Shown here piece by piece: positions 1-14,772 of a stretch of DNA of 64,000 nt (position 1 is the stretch's first letter; every line of letters starts with the position of its first letter). Origin of the DNA: Tetranychus cinnabarinus (lineage: Eukaryota; Arthropoda; Arachnida; Trombidiformes; Tetranychidae). A model generated the notes under the pieces. It had not been told where the DNA came from. It ran no database searches and saw only the letters and a program-made list of their open reading frames with translations. A program made the position numbers and the translations under genes. The stretch spans positions 4,667,501 to 4,731,500 of the forward strand of contig WHVY01000004.1 of the NCBI GenBank assembly GCA_022266195.1, read 5' to 3'.

Positions 1-3000
1 CATAATTTGAAGCTTGGTCTGATGGTAATAAAGTCAACCTTTAACAATTTCATGTATTGTAAGAAAACTTAAAATAAAAACTTTTGCTAAATAATTTTTT
101 CTATTGATTATTTGATTCGGTTAAAGTGAACGCTTCCCAATTAACCTGCAAACCAACACAGTCTCAATCTAAATATAACAATGATGTATTTCAGTGTTTA
201 GTTTATAATTAAAAGATTAGTTTTTGTTTGATGCATTTTCAACAGAAAACAAAATGTAAACAAAAAATGGTTTTAAGCAGTCTACAGTTCTTGATCAGTT
301 AACACAAACAGAGATGATTAGCCTGCTATATCCATCATCATCATCGTCATACATGGGATTAATACTTTGTTACGAGAAGAAAACAATCTTTATCCTCATT
401 TTTATTTACTTAAATCCTTAATTACTTGCGATGATTGAACTAGAAAATGAAAAATTACAATCATCTCTTTTCATACTCTATCCTCTTCATCCTCATGTTT
501 ACATGGAAAAAATGAAAGTTTTACTCATTTCAAATAGATAAATGCTTAGATTGATTACAAAAAATATTAGAACTTTTATTTCGAAGCTTTTAAAATTATT
601 AAATTGAAAAACTTGATTTTAATAATATCATTGCAAGTTGGGCAGACAATGGTAAATATGATTGTGTTCATATTAATAACAATAACAAATGAAAGGTGAA
701 AAAGTGAAAACTGAAAATAAACTAAACTTTTTGTTCCATCTTCATCTTCATCATTTCACTATTATCATTATTATCATTGAATTTCTCATTATTTTCCCTT
801 GTTCTCATGGATATAGTTCTGGTAACATCACCATGTCAAGGGTAAAAAGTTTACAGAATAATAATGAATTTTAAGGGATGAGAATGTTATTTTTAACCAT
901 CTTTCTGCTTCTCTATCAATGGTTTTTTAATGGAAATTTTCTCTCACTTTTTTTTCTTCCATTTCACTTTCACTCTTTACCTGAAGAATCAGGCAAAAGA
1001 ATATTTTTTTTCTCTATTCTTCACTTGTTCAACTTTCACTTTTACCTTTCTATTTGGTGGTTATTCTTTTTTTCATCTTCTTTTGTTATCTGGTTAACTT
1101 GCAATAAAGAAAAGATGAAAATGAAAATGATGGTAAATGATGAAGGTAAGAAGGTGCTGCAATGAAGATTGAAAAAAAGATGAGGAGCGAAAAAAAATGA
1201 TGACAATAACTTTAAGCATTGGCCATTGCATAAAGAATTGAAAATGGGTTGAACAAGAAGAAGAAGCGATGGAAAAAAAGAGATTGAAAGATTGAAACGA
1301 AATTGCGTGAAAATTGTGTTTTCTTGGGTTTACTGAAACTGCATTAAATAGCGAGAATCCAAATTGAAAATATTTTTCACCTTTTCTCATCTTGTTTAGT
1401 TCATTGAATCAAAAAACGAAGCTTGATGAAGCAAATAAACTGAATAAAAAAGAAACCACTTGAAATAGTTTTCATTTTGCTTCTCATCACAATCAATCTC
1501 AATGAGTTGAATGGAAAGCAAAATGAATACGAAAAGTGAAACGAGGAAAAGAGTGGCGAAGAAAGAAAATTGAACAAAATTTTCATGCAAAACTTCAAAA
1601 TCTAAATGTTGATGCAATGCTTTAATAATAAACGAGGGAAAATTCAATGGAAAGAATGGAAAGAAAATTTCACCTCAAAAGTCGTTAAAAAACAATTTTC
1701 AAGGAAAAATGAAAATTGATTTGATTCTTGTTAAGTTGTGAAACATTTTTCCATGAAAACAATTTAATTGTTGAACCTTAATCTGCAAAAGATTAGCATT
1801 TCGGTTTGAATCGATCAAGGGATCAACTTGCATTTGGTTTGCTCGAAGCGTGGTATTTTCAGGGGAAACTTTTTTCGATCTTTTTCTTTTCGGTTATTCG
1901 CATTGAAAGTGTGACATTTGCAAATGAATTGTAAATACAATTGTGATTAAAGACATTTGATACTTTATTTGATTCTCAGGCTTTTCCGTTGATTAATGGT
2001 GTAAAGAGATTGTGCTTTTGTATCATCATGTATTGATGAAGGTTTATCAATGAAGATTCATGAAGATTCTTACATGAACCTTGCAGTTACAATCAATTTG
2101 TGTTTATTTGCTTTTTGATAAGAATGAGTAATGTAATGCCATAAAGTATTATGAGTAATGTGTGATTCAATCATTGTTTACATGCAATAATTTGGTGATC
2201 AGTAATGATACATTGTTGTTGAATAATTCACGCAACTTGTTTCTCTTCATTTGCATTTCCTTTTTGGGCCACTTTTCGGTTATTAATCTTGAAATAAATC
2301 TGATGAGATGAGAAGAGACGAAAACTTTTACCAAATAAGGACTTTAAAAGCAAGTCCTTCCAAGAAGAAGAATCCAAATCTTAAGTTTTCTCATCACAAT
2401 AGCATTAGGTTGATTTAGCATTTCCAAGAGAAATGAGTTATTCTCGATGTAATGAGACTATCGTAATCTGTTTTCAGAATAAGTCATTCTTCAGTTATTA
2501 GTAAGTTTGTCGAGTATTCATGTTGACCATTTAATCGAATGTTATTTTGTGCATTTGCCTTTAAACAAGCGGAATACATCAATATCTCTGATTCTTTCTG
2601 CAAAATCTTACCATTTAGACGAGATTAGCAATTGACTTTCCTGACTCTTTGAACGCCTTTTCTTAACCCAAACTCTTAAAGTCTTTTAAGTAGATCAAAA
2701 AAATGAAATCGAAATTCTGTGGAACTCTGTGTTGCCAGAGCAGATCATTTATGATGTAAATGCATAAAGTAAACGCATCTAAAGGCTGTGAAAAATGTTG
2801 TCGAAAGTATCGACGAATGTCTGTATTAACTCAACGAAAGTTGAAACTGAATGAACTCGCATAAATCAACTTCTCTTTTTAAAAGTTGAAAGACTGATTC
2901 TTTAATCTGAATATTATAAACTTATTGTCTCAAGTGATATTCATTTCTAAAGGTATCATTTTGCTTCTGTAGAACTCGAATTCAATCTGATTCTTCGCAT

Positions 3001-6000
3001 CTTGAATCGAATGTTTTCTAAAGTTTCATGAACTCATAACTGGTTCTTCAACCTTCTTTGCGAAATATTAAAAGAATGAACAATTCAAGTTGCACATAAA
3101 AAGATTAGTTTTCAAAATATGAACAATTTTGAACCATTCAGCATTATTTGCAAGGAAATACTCATCATTGCAACAAATGTCGACGAAATTGCAACTGAGT
3201 TTAACCATTGAATTACCTTTGCTATTTATGCAATGAAAAGGGAAAATTTTGAAGAATATCAATGATGATCAAGATGAGAAAGAATATTGAACAATAAAGA
3301 AAAAGGACATTTCAAGATGTTGCACTTTTCCCTATAAAATATGAGCATTCCTATTGAAATGAAAAGGCTTAGTTTCTCAGTCAAAAGAGTTGCAATCGTA
3401 TAAAGTTGAACATTGAAAAGGAGTAAAATTTAAAACTTTAATGCAACTCTAAGGTCAATTAATTTACAGATTTTATCATGAGCAAGTTTCAGCAAAGAGC
3501 TAAGTTCAGTAGCAGGCTGTTTGGAAAGGCATGAAAAATGGATAAGTGAAATGCATTGAGCATTCTTAAATCTAATATCTGATACTTTATAAAAGATTAA
3601 GAGCATGAAAATTGTTGATATTCTTGTTCATTCATCTCTCTGAGAAATGGAAAGAGAAGAAGGATAGAGAAAAGGGAAAACCTAATTTCAAGTAAATCTC
3701 TTTTTATTCTGTAGAGTACTTGTAATACGAAATAATTTCAACAAAAAACTTTTACAAGAAGATGATCGCAGATCCAACTGGAGACCGTAAAGACAAAACA
3801 CATTCCGACTCTTCTGGCTGACCATTTAGTCTTGACTTCTCGGATCATAGCGTCATCTCATCTATCGAGTACAGAGTTATTAGGCTTCAGGTCGTTGGAT
3901 GCCAATGGGCAGAAGGTTAGTCTTTAGGACTAATCTGAGAGCTTGTTAAGGGTAATCCTTTCGATTGTTTGAAAGCTCAAGATTGTTTAAAAGTTTTGTT
4001 TTGAGCATTTGAATATCATTGATTTTAAGGAAAGTTTTAAATTGTTTCAAGCGGAAGGTTTCATATTGCAATAAAAATATCTCCAAGTTATCCAATTTTT
4101 CTGTTCCATGAAAAGAGGATAACTTTTTTCACTCTTTTACTTTTTCTTTCGAGAAGACAAATAGTAAAGACAAAACTCTTTCGATTGCAAATCAATACTA
4201 AACATGTTTATTCACATTATCATCATAATATTTGTATCAATGAGGATAAGGAAAAAGTTATTCATTTGAAGATCAACTTGAATATGATGTTTGAGTTATA
4301 AAGTTATCAAAAGAAGAAGGAAAAACGATGAGACGAATTTTTCTCTTTTTTCAGGATAACTTAATCATTTTATTGTTTGGCATGAAAAACAAATTACACC
4401 TTCTTTCAATAATCAAAATGTTAACCTAACCATTGAAACACCGTAACAATAATCAATTATTCAGAAAAAAAGAGTTTTTTATTGATCAAGTTGTTCCACA
4501 CATTCGAATGATTGCAAATGTCCAGACTGGACATGGAATAGAAAAGAAACCAATCTGATGAGAATTTTCTTGCAACTCATAAATTCTGTTGAATCGAGAT
4601 AATTGCATTATCGAATTAAACTGCACCAATCAAGATCCATACTTTGCATAGTCGAAGTGTTCTCAGCAACATCGATGAAACTTTATCAAAACTCTTTTAG
4701 CGTCCAACGAAATTCGAATAGAAACTTGAAATTTGATAAAATCGAAAATTTGGAGATTTAATATTGCACAAGATTCGATTTTGTTTGATAAAAACTCGAA
4801 TTCGTGCATTGTCCAAGTTCACTCGTACTAAACTTCAATTTATGATGAGAAAGTTTTGCACGAAAATTGCATTTGAAAAAATCTAATTCTTAAAATTATT
4901 TAATCAATGAAATGATAGAAAATAGTTTCAATTTTTTCCAGAGAAGTCAGGTGATCCAAAATTCCATACCATTTCCATTTGTATTTCGATGTCAAAAGTC
5001 GAATGTCGAAAGAAACGATTCTCTTGCATTCATGCAAATGAAAACTTTAAATATCATGTAAGTTTCCAATTGTCTAATTGCATTCAATAGGTAAAACTGA
5101 AAGGTGCAAAAAGCATCACACAGTTTATAAATATATCATGATAATCTAGTTTATTTTTTCTTCTTCTTCTTCTTCTTCATCTTCAGCAAATTCAATTTCA
5201 ATAGTAACCATAGTTACTTGAAGAGCCAAATAGCTTTCATTACTTTCATCTTTCACTCTGTTCTTGTTGTGATTTCTTTACCTTTACTCGATAAGTTATA
5301 TACTTTTACACTATTCCTTGGCCTAACTTATGCACCTCGTGAAAAACCTGTTACCTTGAGACTTATTTTTTTGCTCAACATTCAAATGGAATGAGTTGTT
5401 TTGCTTTCTATTTGAAAGTGATGAAGATGGTAATGAGAGTTGAATAAGATGACAAAAGAAAAGGTTTCAATTGGTGCAAGAGGAAGGCAATCATGAATCG
5501 TATTCTGATGTTGATAGTTTCAATAGAAATGCATTTTCAACAATTTTCTTCGTTCTTCTTGTGATCAACAGCCAAACATCAACTCTAATCATTAGCAAGA
5601 GTAAATCAAATTGAAAAATGATTATTAAATTGTCATCATTCTATCACATCTTTGTAATGAGAGAAAATGTTTTTTTTTCAACTTTTCTTGTTAAATGAAA
5701 ATTTTGGTTTCAATTTAATTTTCCATTTCAATTGTGATTCTTCTTTGAATCTCATTTAGATTGCAATATTTACAATTGAATAATCATTCCATGATTCAAT
5801 CAATGGACACTTTCAGGTAATTTTGTACATTTACCGAATGCAAATGAATGCATAAATTGGATAAAAGGTAAATGTGAAAAGTAATTAAAGAGATGAAAGT
5901 TTGATTTTATTTTCTGCTTTTTCGCCATGCAAACCTTTTCACCAGGCAAAGTAATACTTTGATTAGTTAACTGGAACTGAAAAAACAAAAATGTTTATCC

Positions 6001-9000
6001 AATTCAGTTGATAAATTGTCATGACACTAATGAGCATGATGATGATAACAGAATCCATTAGATAATGAATTAACCAATTTCTTGGGATAAGATGAGAGTA
6101 AAGAGAGCCATGAAAGGAAAGGTAAACTTTGCATGTTTTATCGTGTTTGATTCTTTGAATCATTAAAAGTTCTGATACATTTGCCTAGTTATTCAACTGG
6201 AATCTCACAGTTGACAGCAGAAACATCTAAACATTTTCTCTTCGCTAAAACTTTTGAGTTTGAGTTCAAAAGAACCTAAAAGGATAATTCAACAGCTAAA
6301 CAAAAAGAACTGAAATTCTTGCATCTCTTGAGTAATCCCCTTCTCTATGCAAATAATTATCAAAACATAAATTCGGCCTTTTCTTGATTTACTGTAGTTA
6401 AATGATGACGTTTTTCAATTTAAATTGCACTGATAGAAATGTTAAGTTCCCAAGTTTGTTGAAGAAAGACTGATTTTCTTGATTTATATTGGAATGATGA
6501 GCTTATGAACATCACCAGTGAGTATTTCATTCTGGTGGTTCCTGCGTTAACCATTTTGGTTCAATTCTGTTTGGAACTTTAGCCTTTTGAACTTCATAAC
6601 GAAAAAGTTTCAAAACTTTTATCCGACAAGATGGTAATAGAAATGGTTATTAATCTTGAACCATTCAACAATATTTGCTCAATAAAAGTGAATAGCAATG
6701 GTAACATTTGAAGCTCTCTTTGTTCAAGGATCAGTTTCATTTTCAAATGAACAAAGTTGTGAGTAAAAATAGAATTTCAAATCAGATTAAGCGATTCAGA
6801 TTGAGTTTGGCTTTAAAGTCCGCAAAGGTCAACTTGCAGGAAAATTGGCGAAGAGAAAAATTTCTTTTCATGTTTCAATCAAAAATGGATATCGATCTTG
6901 ATAAAGACAAAATCGATAGACTTGAGTTTGTTAACATTTTTAAAATGAAAAGGTAAACAGTTTCATGGTTCGTCGCCATTAAAAGTTGCCAAAAAGTTGT
7001 CAATCAGTTTCTTAATCAGATGAACTCTAAGCTAATCAAATGAATACTGTTGAACAATGCCAAGTATTAATGTCAATGTCTGAAGGAAAATCGAAAAATC
7101 GGATTACAAAATTGTTTTATTATTACATTTGTTTGCGCGAAGAAGAAGAAGCAAAAAAACAGAATAAAGAATAAATATTTTTCTTTCCCTGAAACTCAGC
7201 AAAATTGCAATTTCTCTTTTCATTTTTCACCTATTCTTACCTTCACTCTGTTCAAACTTGATTAGCTTATCAAATCAACCAACATTCACTGGGAATTGTA
7301 AATGATAATGTTTCCATTGTTTCAATACAATCACATTTAATGAGAAGAAGAAAAAAAGTTTTGTCTAAACTTTGAAACACTTCAATCATCTTAAAGTGAA
7401 ACCTTTTTCGTCTTCACCTTAAAACCAGCGAAATAACTGAAAACTATTATCCAATTATCATGAAGTTTTGTATCAAATTTCAATTGCAACTTTAATCAAA
7501 TAAAGAATCACCAATTTGATTATCGATTCAAATCATTATCCAGTTCACCATTCAACAGAACGATCAATTTTTTCTTCCAACAGAAAGGATTACAAGAAAT
7601 TCAAACCTGAATAATCTGATAATCTTGAACATTTTCCATCAACTCTGAATTATCATGTCGACAAATTCCATCAGACATAAGCTTAAAAATCTTCTCTTGT
7701 CAAGTGAAGAAAAAAGAAAAGAAGAAAATTCCAAAATTCAAACTCAAACACAAGATAATCTCAACTGTGGATAAAGTTGAGTTTGAGAAAATTTTCAATA
7801 AAATGTCAATTACTTTGAACAGTTCATTGAGCAGAAATTTTTTGCTTCGAATTTTTGGTAGATCAAATTTCTGTGAGGAAAAAGTTTCCAAATTCATTAT
7901 CAAATTGATTGTATCCAAATGCCTTTTTATCCACCGACAAGTTGAGTAATTAATGATTGATAACTTTATTCCATGAGAGACTCACAAAAGGTTCAAACAA
8001 TGAACTCATCATCTTTAGACAGCTTCAAGTTTTGTCTGATTCGAGGCAAAAAAATGAAACAAAAACATTAAATGCTTTACATTGATTAAAGTCTTATTTA
8101 AGCATCTTTTAATGGTTGCAGTGAAAATTATTTGCACTTTTCATCAACATTAATCATTTGCAAGTTTTGATAACATTTCAAGGCTTGTTATTCAATCTTT
8201 TTCCCTTTTCTGTTCATTGTAATGTTTTCATGTTTCTCCGGAAATGTTATGTCAAATTGAGTGAGAGAGGAAAAAAGCGAACAAAAAAAAGCCAAGTTTC
8301 CAGGGAGAGAAGAAAAAGATGTAAATTTCCATTATTGACACTAATTGCAATCACATAAATTAATTGTAATTGCAAGTGCGTTCATGCTCATTACTTTTAC
8401 AGACACAATTTGACTCAACTGATAACGAAAATAATCATCAACTTTGCTGATGAAATACACTTTTTTTACCTCTTTTTTTGCTCATCCTTACTGAACTATC
8501 TCATGTTGCTCAGCAACAAGTAACCAGTAGAGAGAAAAATTTCTTTTTTTCTCTCTTCTTTTTCCCTGCAAAGATTATTATTTTTACTCCTCATCATCTT
8601 TTCATCATTCCTCATCTTTCATCCCTTGTTTTGCTAGTCACTAATTGTTTCTCTCTCACACATATTGATGGTATTAATCAGGCAATTATTAAAGTGTTAA
8701 TCAATTTTCCTTCTTCTTATATTTGGGTTCCTTGCTGAGTTCCGCTTACCTACGGAAATGAACACTTTTTTTTCTTCTCTTCTTTTTTTGTCTCTACTCT
8801 TTCTTTTGGTTTTACCTGGAAAAATTCATTTTCACCTTAAATATTGTTTATTGCAATGAATGATGATGATTAATGAAAATATTATTACATTCATTTTTCA
8901 ATCTAATATTAACATTAGATTTTTTGTCTTTCCATTATTCATTATCGTTTTCACTTTTCTTCATATATTGAAACGTATTTTTTTCTTCCCTGCTTTTCAT

Positions 9001-12000
9001 GTACTCATCATTGCATTGCTTTCGTACAAAATTATATTTTGTTCAATTAACAAGTCATTCTTTAATTAATTGGGGCAAAACTGTATGCTACATTTGTAGG
9101 TTAAAAGGTTAGTTTTTAATGAAAAGTTCAAAGTCAATGTTGCATTTGAAATGAAATGTGAATGTAACAAAAAGGAAAGGATGAGAATCCAGTTTTGTCA
9201 AACTTTCATCAGAAACAAGATTCAACTTCAACTAATAAGATATTAGTAGATATTAGAAAGCAGATTTTTATTGAATCCCGAGAAAATTTCAGAAACCATC
9301 TGGTTTGGCAGAAGCACAGTTGAACAGGAAACAAATATTGAAGCATTTTGAAAGTGATTGTAGGGTCAAAATAAAGATAAGTTTTCAACTTGCAACACAG
9401 TGACTGCAAACCGCCGTTAAGTTTAGCTGAACGGTTCATAAAGACTCTTTTTACTGTCATGAGTAATAGAAATGTAACAAGCCAAACGTAAAGACTCAGT
9501 CATTTTGCAATATGACCTTCAAATGTCATTTAGAGGTCGAATATCTGATTGACCTTGAATGTCCTTGAAACTCTGAATTTATGGTTAACAATTTCCGGAA
9601 TTTTACTGCCTGAATATTATAAAGATCACAAACGAGCGTCAAAGATAAAAACATTCATTAGTTTTTAGTTAAATCTTGAAAATTCCTAGGACTTGAGAAC
9701 ATGATATGATTTTTCTTTAATATCCATGCAAAACGATTAAAAAATTGGAACCATCCAAATGCTCCTTTCAAGTTCGGGTCTTTTATTAGTTTGCCATCGT
9801 TTTTGCAATATCATGGATATTGCTAGTGGACAGTCTTGTTCGCAAGGACCGAACTAGTCAAACAGTCATTTATTTGAAACAAAATTATCAGCAATGCTGA
9901 AATACTATTCTAAACATTAATAGTTGACCATGAAAAAATTTCACTCAATTATAGTAAATGTAAATATTAGAGAATTGTCTGAACAATTTTGCTTCACGCA
10001 CACATCATTGTTTTATGAATTTGCAATAATTTATTATTTATGATGAACCATGAAAATTTGAAAATGGGTTGAGATGAAAATTTGCAAAATTGTTGCTAAA
10101 AATTGTCAGTAAATCCCAACTGAATGAACAGGAACAACTTTAAAGTTGATATTAATAGTAAACTAATAAAGGCAATTTGAAACATTCATTTTTATATTGA
10201 ATGGATAAACAAGTATAATGCAGTTGATGAGCAATTATAAATATAATTGAAAACTAAATAGATTAAAGTAAACCAAATGAATGGAATCTCTGTAAATATT
10301 TGGCGAAACATGTTTACATATTGTTCAGTGTTGATAATGAGATAATGATGAAATTTTAATGATTACATCGTCTTTACAATTGCAATGTTAGTTTTCAAGT
10401 TAAACAAACTCAAACTAATTTCACCAATCAATAAAAAACACGCAAATATTGAAATATTGGAAGCCAAATCGTCTTTTAAAAGTAGAGTTGAAACGCAATC
10501 AAAAATTCATTTCCAACTTTGCTCTTTGAAAGAATCCAAATTATCCATTTTAATCATCAACCTGATTGAGTTTCATTTCATCTTTACTTTTCCGATTTTT
10601 ACGATTCAAGAAATTTTACAAATAATGCAAAAACTTCATTTACAGACAAAAACTCAGAGTCAACATTTAAAGATGAATAAGAATTTCAAGTTTCCTTTGA
10701 AATTGAAATTTTCATTTTCCATTTTCTAAGCGAATTGTGCTTTGCCATGATTATGAGTTAATTATCAACAGATTCGAGTTTTCCATGAAAAAATCATTTG
10801 AAGAAGAAAAGGTGAAATGCTTTGAATATTTTGATTGCTATTCTGTGCATCATTATCCATTTCCAGTCAATCTCAACATTTCAATGATTTATACTTGGAC
10901 AAGTTCCAAAATAATCAGCAACATGATAACCATCATTTTGTTCATCATGATCACGATGAAAGATTTTAAATTTTTCTCTCTTCATCATCATTCTCATTCA
11001 ATCAAATCGCTAACAATCTTGATGATGTTTAATGTAAAGAGAAGAAGAGATTTACCGTAAACTTTTCACTTTCCAGATTCTTATTGTTGTTCAGTCTGGA
11101 TAATAAATGTCGACTCAAAATCAAGTTACCATTTCTTTATACTTTTAAACTCCCTGTAAACAGCTAATATTTAATGTTACATGAAATCCATTGAATCACA
11201 TTCATTTTAGTTTAGTTGCCTCAGTAAATTCAAATTGTCTTCCAATGACAGCTCATCTTTACTCTATCAAAATCATTCAATTGTTCATTGGATTCAGTTG
11301 AAAGGCGAAAAGGGTTGAAAGGAGAAGGTAAAAGTCATCATCATCATCATCACGGCTATTGTTTTATCGCTTTTCTTCCATTGTCTTTGTCACTTCTCTT
11401 TCAATTCAGTTTACTTTCTTTTGTCACTTCGCTTTGTGAGAAACAAAAAATCTTTTGATAATAAATGTCAACTTTGCTTTTACTCTACTCTGATGTCAAT
11501 TTTCATCAGCCAGTCAATTGAGGTTTCCAACCATTCATTCAATTAATTTCATCATTAACGAGAACAACAATCCCGGCAAATTTACAATCTCTCTGTGAAT
11601 CGAAACTAGAACACAATTAGCAATCTAAATTCATTAGCTTCGAATAATGGAAAGACAAATGTCAATGATTGAAGGAAATATCATCAAATGATGCATAAGA
11701 ACAAGAAATGTAAATTGTACAATTTATGAGATATTTCAAGATCAAATATGCTCGATGCAAATGTATTGGTTTGTTTCAATAAAGAACTGAGTATCATGTA
11801 ATATCAAAGAGTGAAACTGAACTGCAGAGTCTAGAGAGTTAATTGAGATACCTGAAGTTGTAACTCTTTTTTTTTGAAGTTATCATTGATTTGGATTCTG
11901 ATTCGAGCGAGAAAAAGACTCGGAAAAGGTTTCGATTAAAAGAAAATCACAGAGCTGACACGATTTGCCTAGTGCATATGGGTAGGCAAAAAGGTGCCTT

Positions 12001-14556
12001 AAATGCTGTCATGACTGACTAGTCCACACATTCAAAAAAGTTAGCTTAAGTCTGACTACTACTGTATTAGCTGAATGTGATAAAGATTATTGTGTAAAAA
12101 AGCCGAAAAGATTTGATGACCAATCGTAAAACTTATATTCTAGGCAAATGACAGAGATTCAAGTAAAAGTGAATGATGTCATTTGATCGAGATGCATAAT
12201 GTGAACATAAGTTTTCATGCGTTTTGAGATCGTTCGCCATGAATTAATTGACCTAAAACTGATATACGAAGGTTATTTTCTGTAAACGCTATTTTTTCTG
12301 CGCTTTTTTCCAATGAATTTTATAGCTTCTATCGATGATAAGATGTAAGATTTTTCAAAACTAAACTTTTCTTTAGCATAAATGCCTTCAGCCTGAGTGC
12401 AGTATTGTTACTTTGCAAAAGAGGTACTTTAGCTGAAGATTGTTTGATAAAGGAAAAAGAGAGAAATTATTGCAGGATAAATGGTGAAAATCGCACAAAT
12501 TTCATTTTCCTCGATTCATTTCAGTTTAAGCATTTCGTTTTCATGCAATTTATCATCTTCAAAATAATCATCAGAATCATTTTTTCTTCTTTCAATTCAT
12601 AGAGAAACGATATCAAAAGGAAATGCAAGTAAAAAGAGAAAAGATTAACGAATAAACTGATTTATTGATGTCGACTATAAGGTGATTGTTTACTGAGTAA
12701 CGATGAGAATGATGAGGTTGAAGATGATAGAGATGAAAACACGTCAAATTGTTTGTTTGTTTACCATTAGCAGTGAATCATTTGTGTTGAGAATCATTTT
12801 TTTGGCGCTTTTCATCTCATCCAATTGTATGAACAACAACAAATGATGAGTTTCAGTCGATGATTATAATGGTGACAATGATCAACATTAGCAATGTTTA
12901 TTCAGATGACAACATTGATAGACTTGAATTGAGTGTCAATGACAACACTGCTAATCAACTAGACTAACGTTAATAATTAAGAGGTAAAAAATGAGACACT
13001 ATTAATGAAATTAAACATTGACATGATTGAGAGTTTCCATTATTAATATCAAGAGAATCTCAAATTGACTAACATTAAATCAACAGTTAATGAATAAATT
13101 TCAATGTAACCAATAAGCAAACCAAAGCAAACTAAATCAATCAATTGTACTGTTAAAGAGAAAAGGAAAAGTGAATTTAATTTTGGTTCAACTATTAAAA
13201 TTGTAATAAATGTTTCCATTATGATTACATTTACAGTTTTGCTGTGGTTCTTTTCAAATGATTACACAAAAAAAGTTGGCAAAAAGGATAAAAGAGCCAA
13301 GTCAAGGAATGTTAATGTTTTTGCTGAATAAAGGGAAATCAAAAGGTTCATCATCATCATTATCATCATGATCATGTTCATCTTGATCATCATTAACATT
13401 ACTCAATGGTATTGAGAACGAAACTTGTTCTCACAAAACCATTACATACTTCATCTGGCTGTAATTTCAAGATCAGAGGCGAACCAGAGGAAAAAAATAG
13501 TTTTAAATGAACATTCGATAACATTTACATTTTGATTAACTTTCAACAATAACAATTGTCATGAAAAGGAAAAAAAACAAATTTTGTCAACAAAACCCAA
13601 TCATTAGGTTGAACAAGCAAAATCGACCGACAATTTCAATTGAAATCATTGGAATAAATGAAAGCAATCAAAGGAGTAACTTGGCAATTGCGAGTCAATT
13701 GTCATGAAATGCTAATTAGATGACAAATGTCAAAAAAAGTTGCCCTTTAATGACAACGGTAATGATGACATTTTCCTATTTTCGTGTGTTTCCTCGTTAT
13801 GAGTTATCTTATTTTGCCTGATTCTTTACTGCCTTTTCTGCTGATCTCAACAATCAACTTATGAATGAAACTGCTTGTTATCTGATTGCAAAAGTTGTTC
13901 CACTGAACGTTTCATTTTGTGGAACAAGAAAAAAAATCATGGTTTTATCTGCCATTTTATTGTGTTCACCCATTCATTTGAATGAGAAGAGCCAGTTATA
14001 GAGGAAAATTTCAATTGAAAAAACAAAATTTTCTCTTCTCTTCTTCTTTTACTTTTACCTTTTTCACTTTGCTAGTTCATCTGTTCATTTCTTATTGAAT
14101 TAACTGTTGGATAATCAAATAAATTTCAATGTCAACAGATGAACAATTTAATTACAGTTTTAAATTACATTGGACAGTATCAAGTGTAACCAGTTAAATC
14201 AATGGTAAACATTTGAATTGCCTTTAATCGGATTGTCAAGTCTGCGGTTAACCCAATAACATTAACCGTTTCACTCAATTTAACAGTTAACTTATAATAA
14301 TAGCAGCAATAATAATCACAATATAATAACAGAGAAAATGATAAAGTTAATTTAATGTATAATCAGAAACCTTTTTTATTCTTGTATTCACCTAATCTAT
14401 CATTTTACTTGTCGTTTGTTGTCAAGTTTGTTTTTGGGTTAACATTTTTTTTCTGGTTCATTGTTTCCTTGTTTTTTCGGTATAATAATCAATATGAGGA
14501 AACTAATCAATTGTGGTTCAATCATTTATGGACAATAGATTACAACATTGGCTTAC
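1..14556. other. Gene-poor AT-rich stretch, no gene supported
   Basis: No open reading frame here has recognisable protein character; the open stretches are low-complexity Phe/Ile/Leu/Lys-rich readings of A/T-rich DNA. It holds simple repeats, for example a TTC run near 5,156-5,190 and ATC-type runs near 11,335-11,355 and 13,345-13,395, plus many short GAT/ATC tracts. A locally less AT-rich block lies at about 3,765-3,960. It may be a large intron or the flank of the minus-strand gene whose exon lies at 14,557-14,772, but no further exon could be established. Confidence 0.6.
5156..5190. repeat. TTC trinucleotide microsatellite
   Basis: An interrupted run of TTC units ending in TTCATCTTC. Simple sequence with no coding context. 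Confidence 0.7.
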
Positions 14557-14772
14557 CTTTGGTGGATTGCGAGATTTAAATGAAGTTCCTGGTGAGGATA
14601 AATCGGTTGTTTCGGTCAATGAAGTGGTTGAATCTTTAAATGTTAATTCAGAGTAACTCCGTTTGGAACTAAATTTTTCCCTCAAAGATTTGGTTCGAGC
14701 ACTGATTCCGCCTCCTCTTGATTTACACAGATTTAGATTCATGGTTTGTCCGTTTGGGTCTTTCCGTTTACA
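14557..14772 (-). CDS. Isolated internal exon of an unrecognised minus-strand gene
   Basis: On the minus strand a 72-codon open block is framed by a T-rich acceptor (TTTTTTCAG) at its 5' side and a consensus donor (AAG|GTAAGC) at its 3' side, phase 0 at both ends. The peptide is basic and Ser/Thr-rich: it starts CKRKDPNGQTM, passes through SARTKSLREKFSSKRS and ends in SRNPPK. It looks like a disordered, phosphorylatable region of a larger protein; I do not recognise a family. The Met at codon 11 could be the start, with the upstream part 5'UTR. Companion exons were not identified; a weak candidate last exon is 13,458-13,399 (19 codons and stop, compatible phase). Surrounding introns would be unusually long for this window. 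Confidence 0.5.

Noticed and set aside
689..1647. Open frames of 60-98 codons on both strands
   Set aside because: Phe/His/Ile/Leu-rich readings of low-complexity TTC/CAT DNA, overlapping each other on opposite strands, with no splice context.
10385..11060. Two adjacent plus-strand frames of 114 and 107 codons
   Set aside because: Composition reflects AT-rich codons (Lys/Ile/Phe); no domain, no flanking splice signals of quality.
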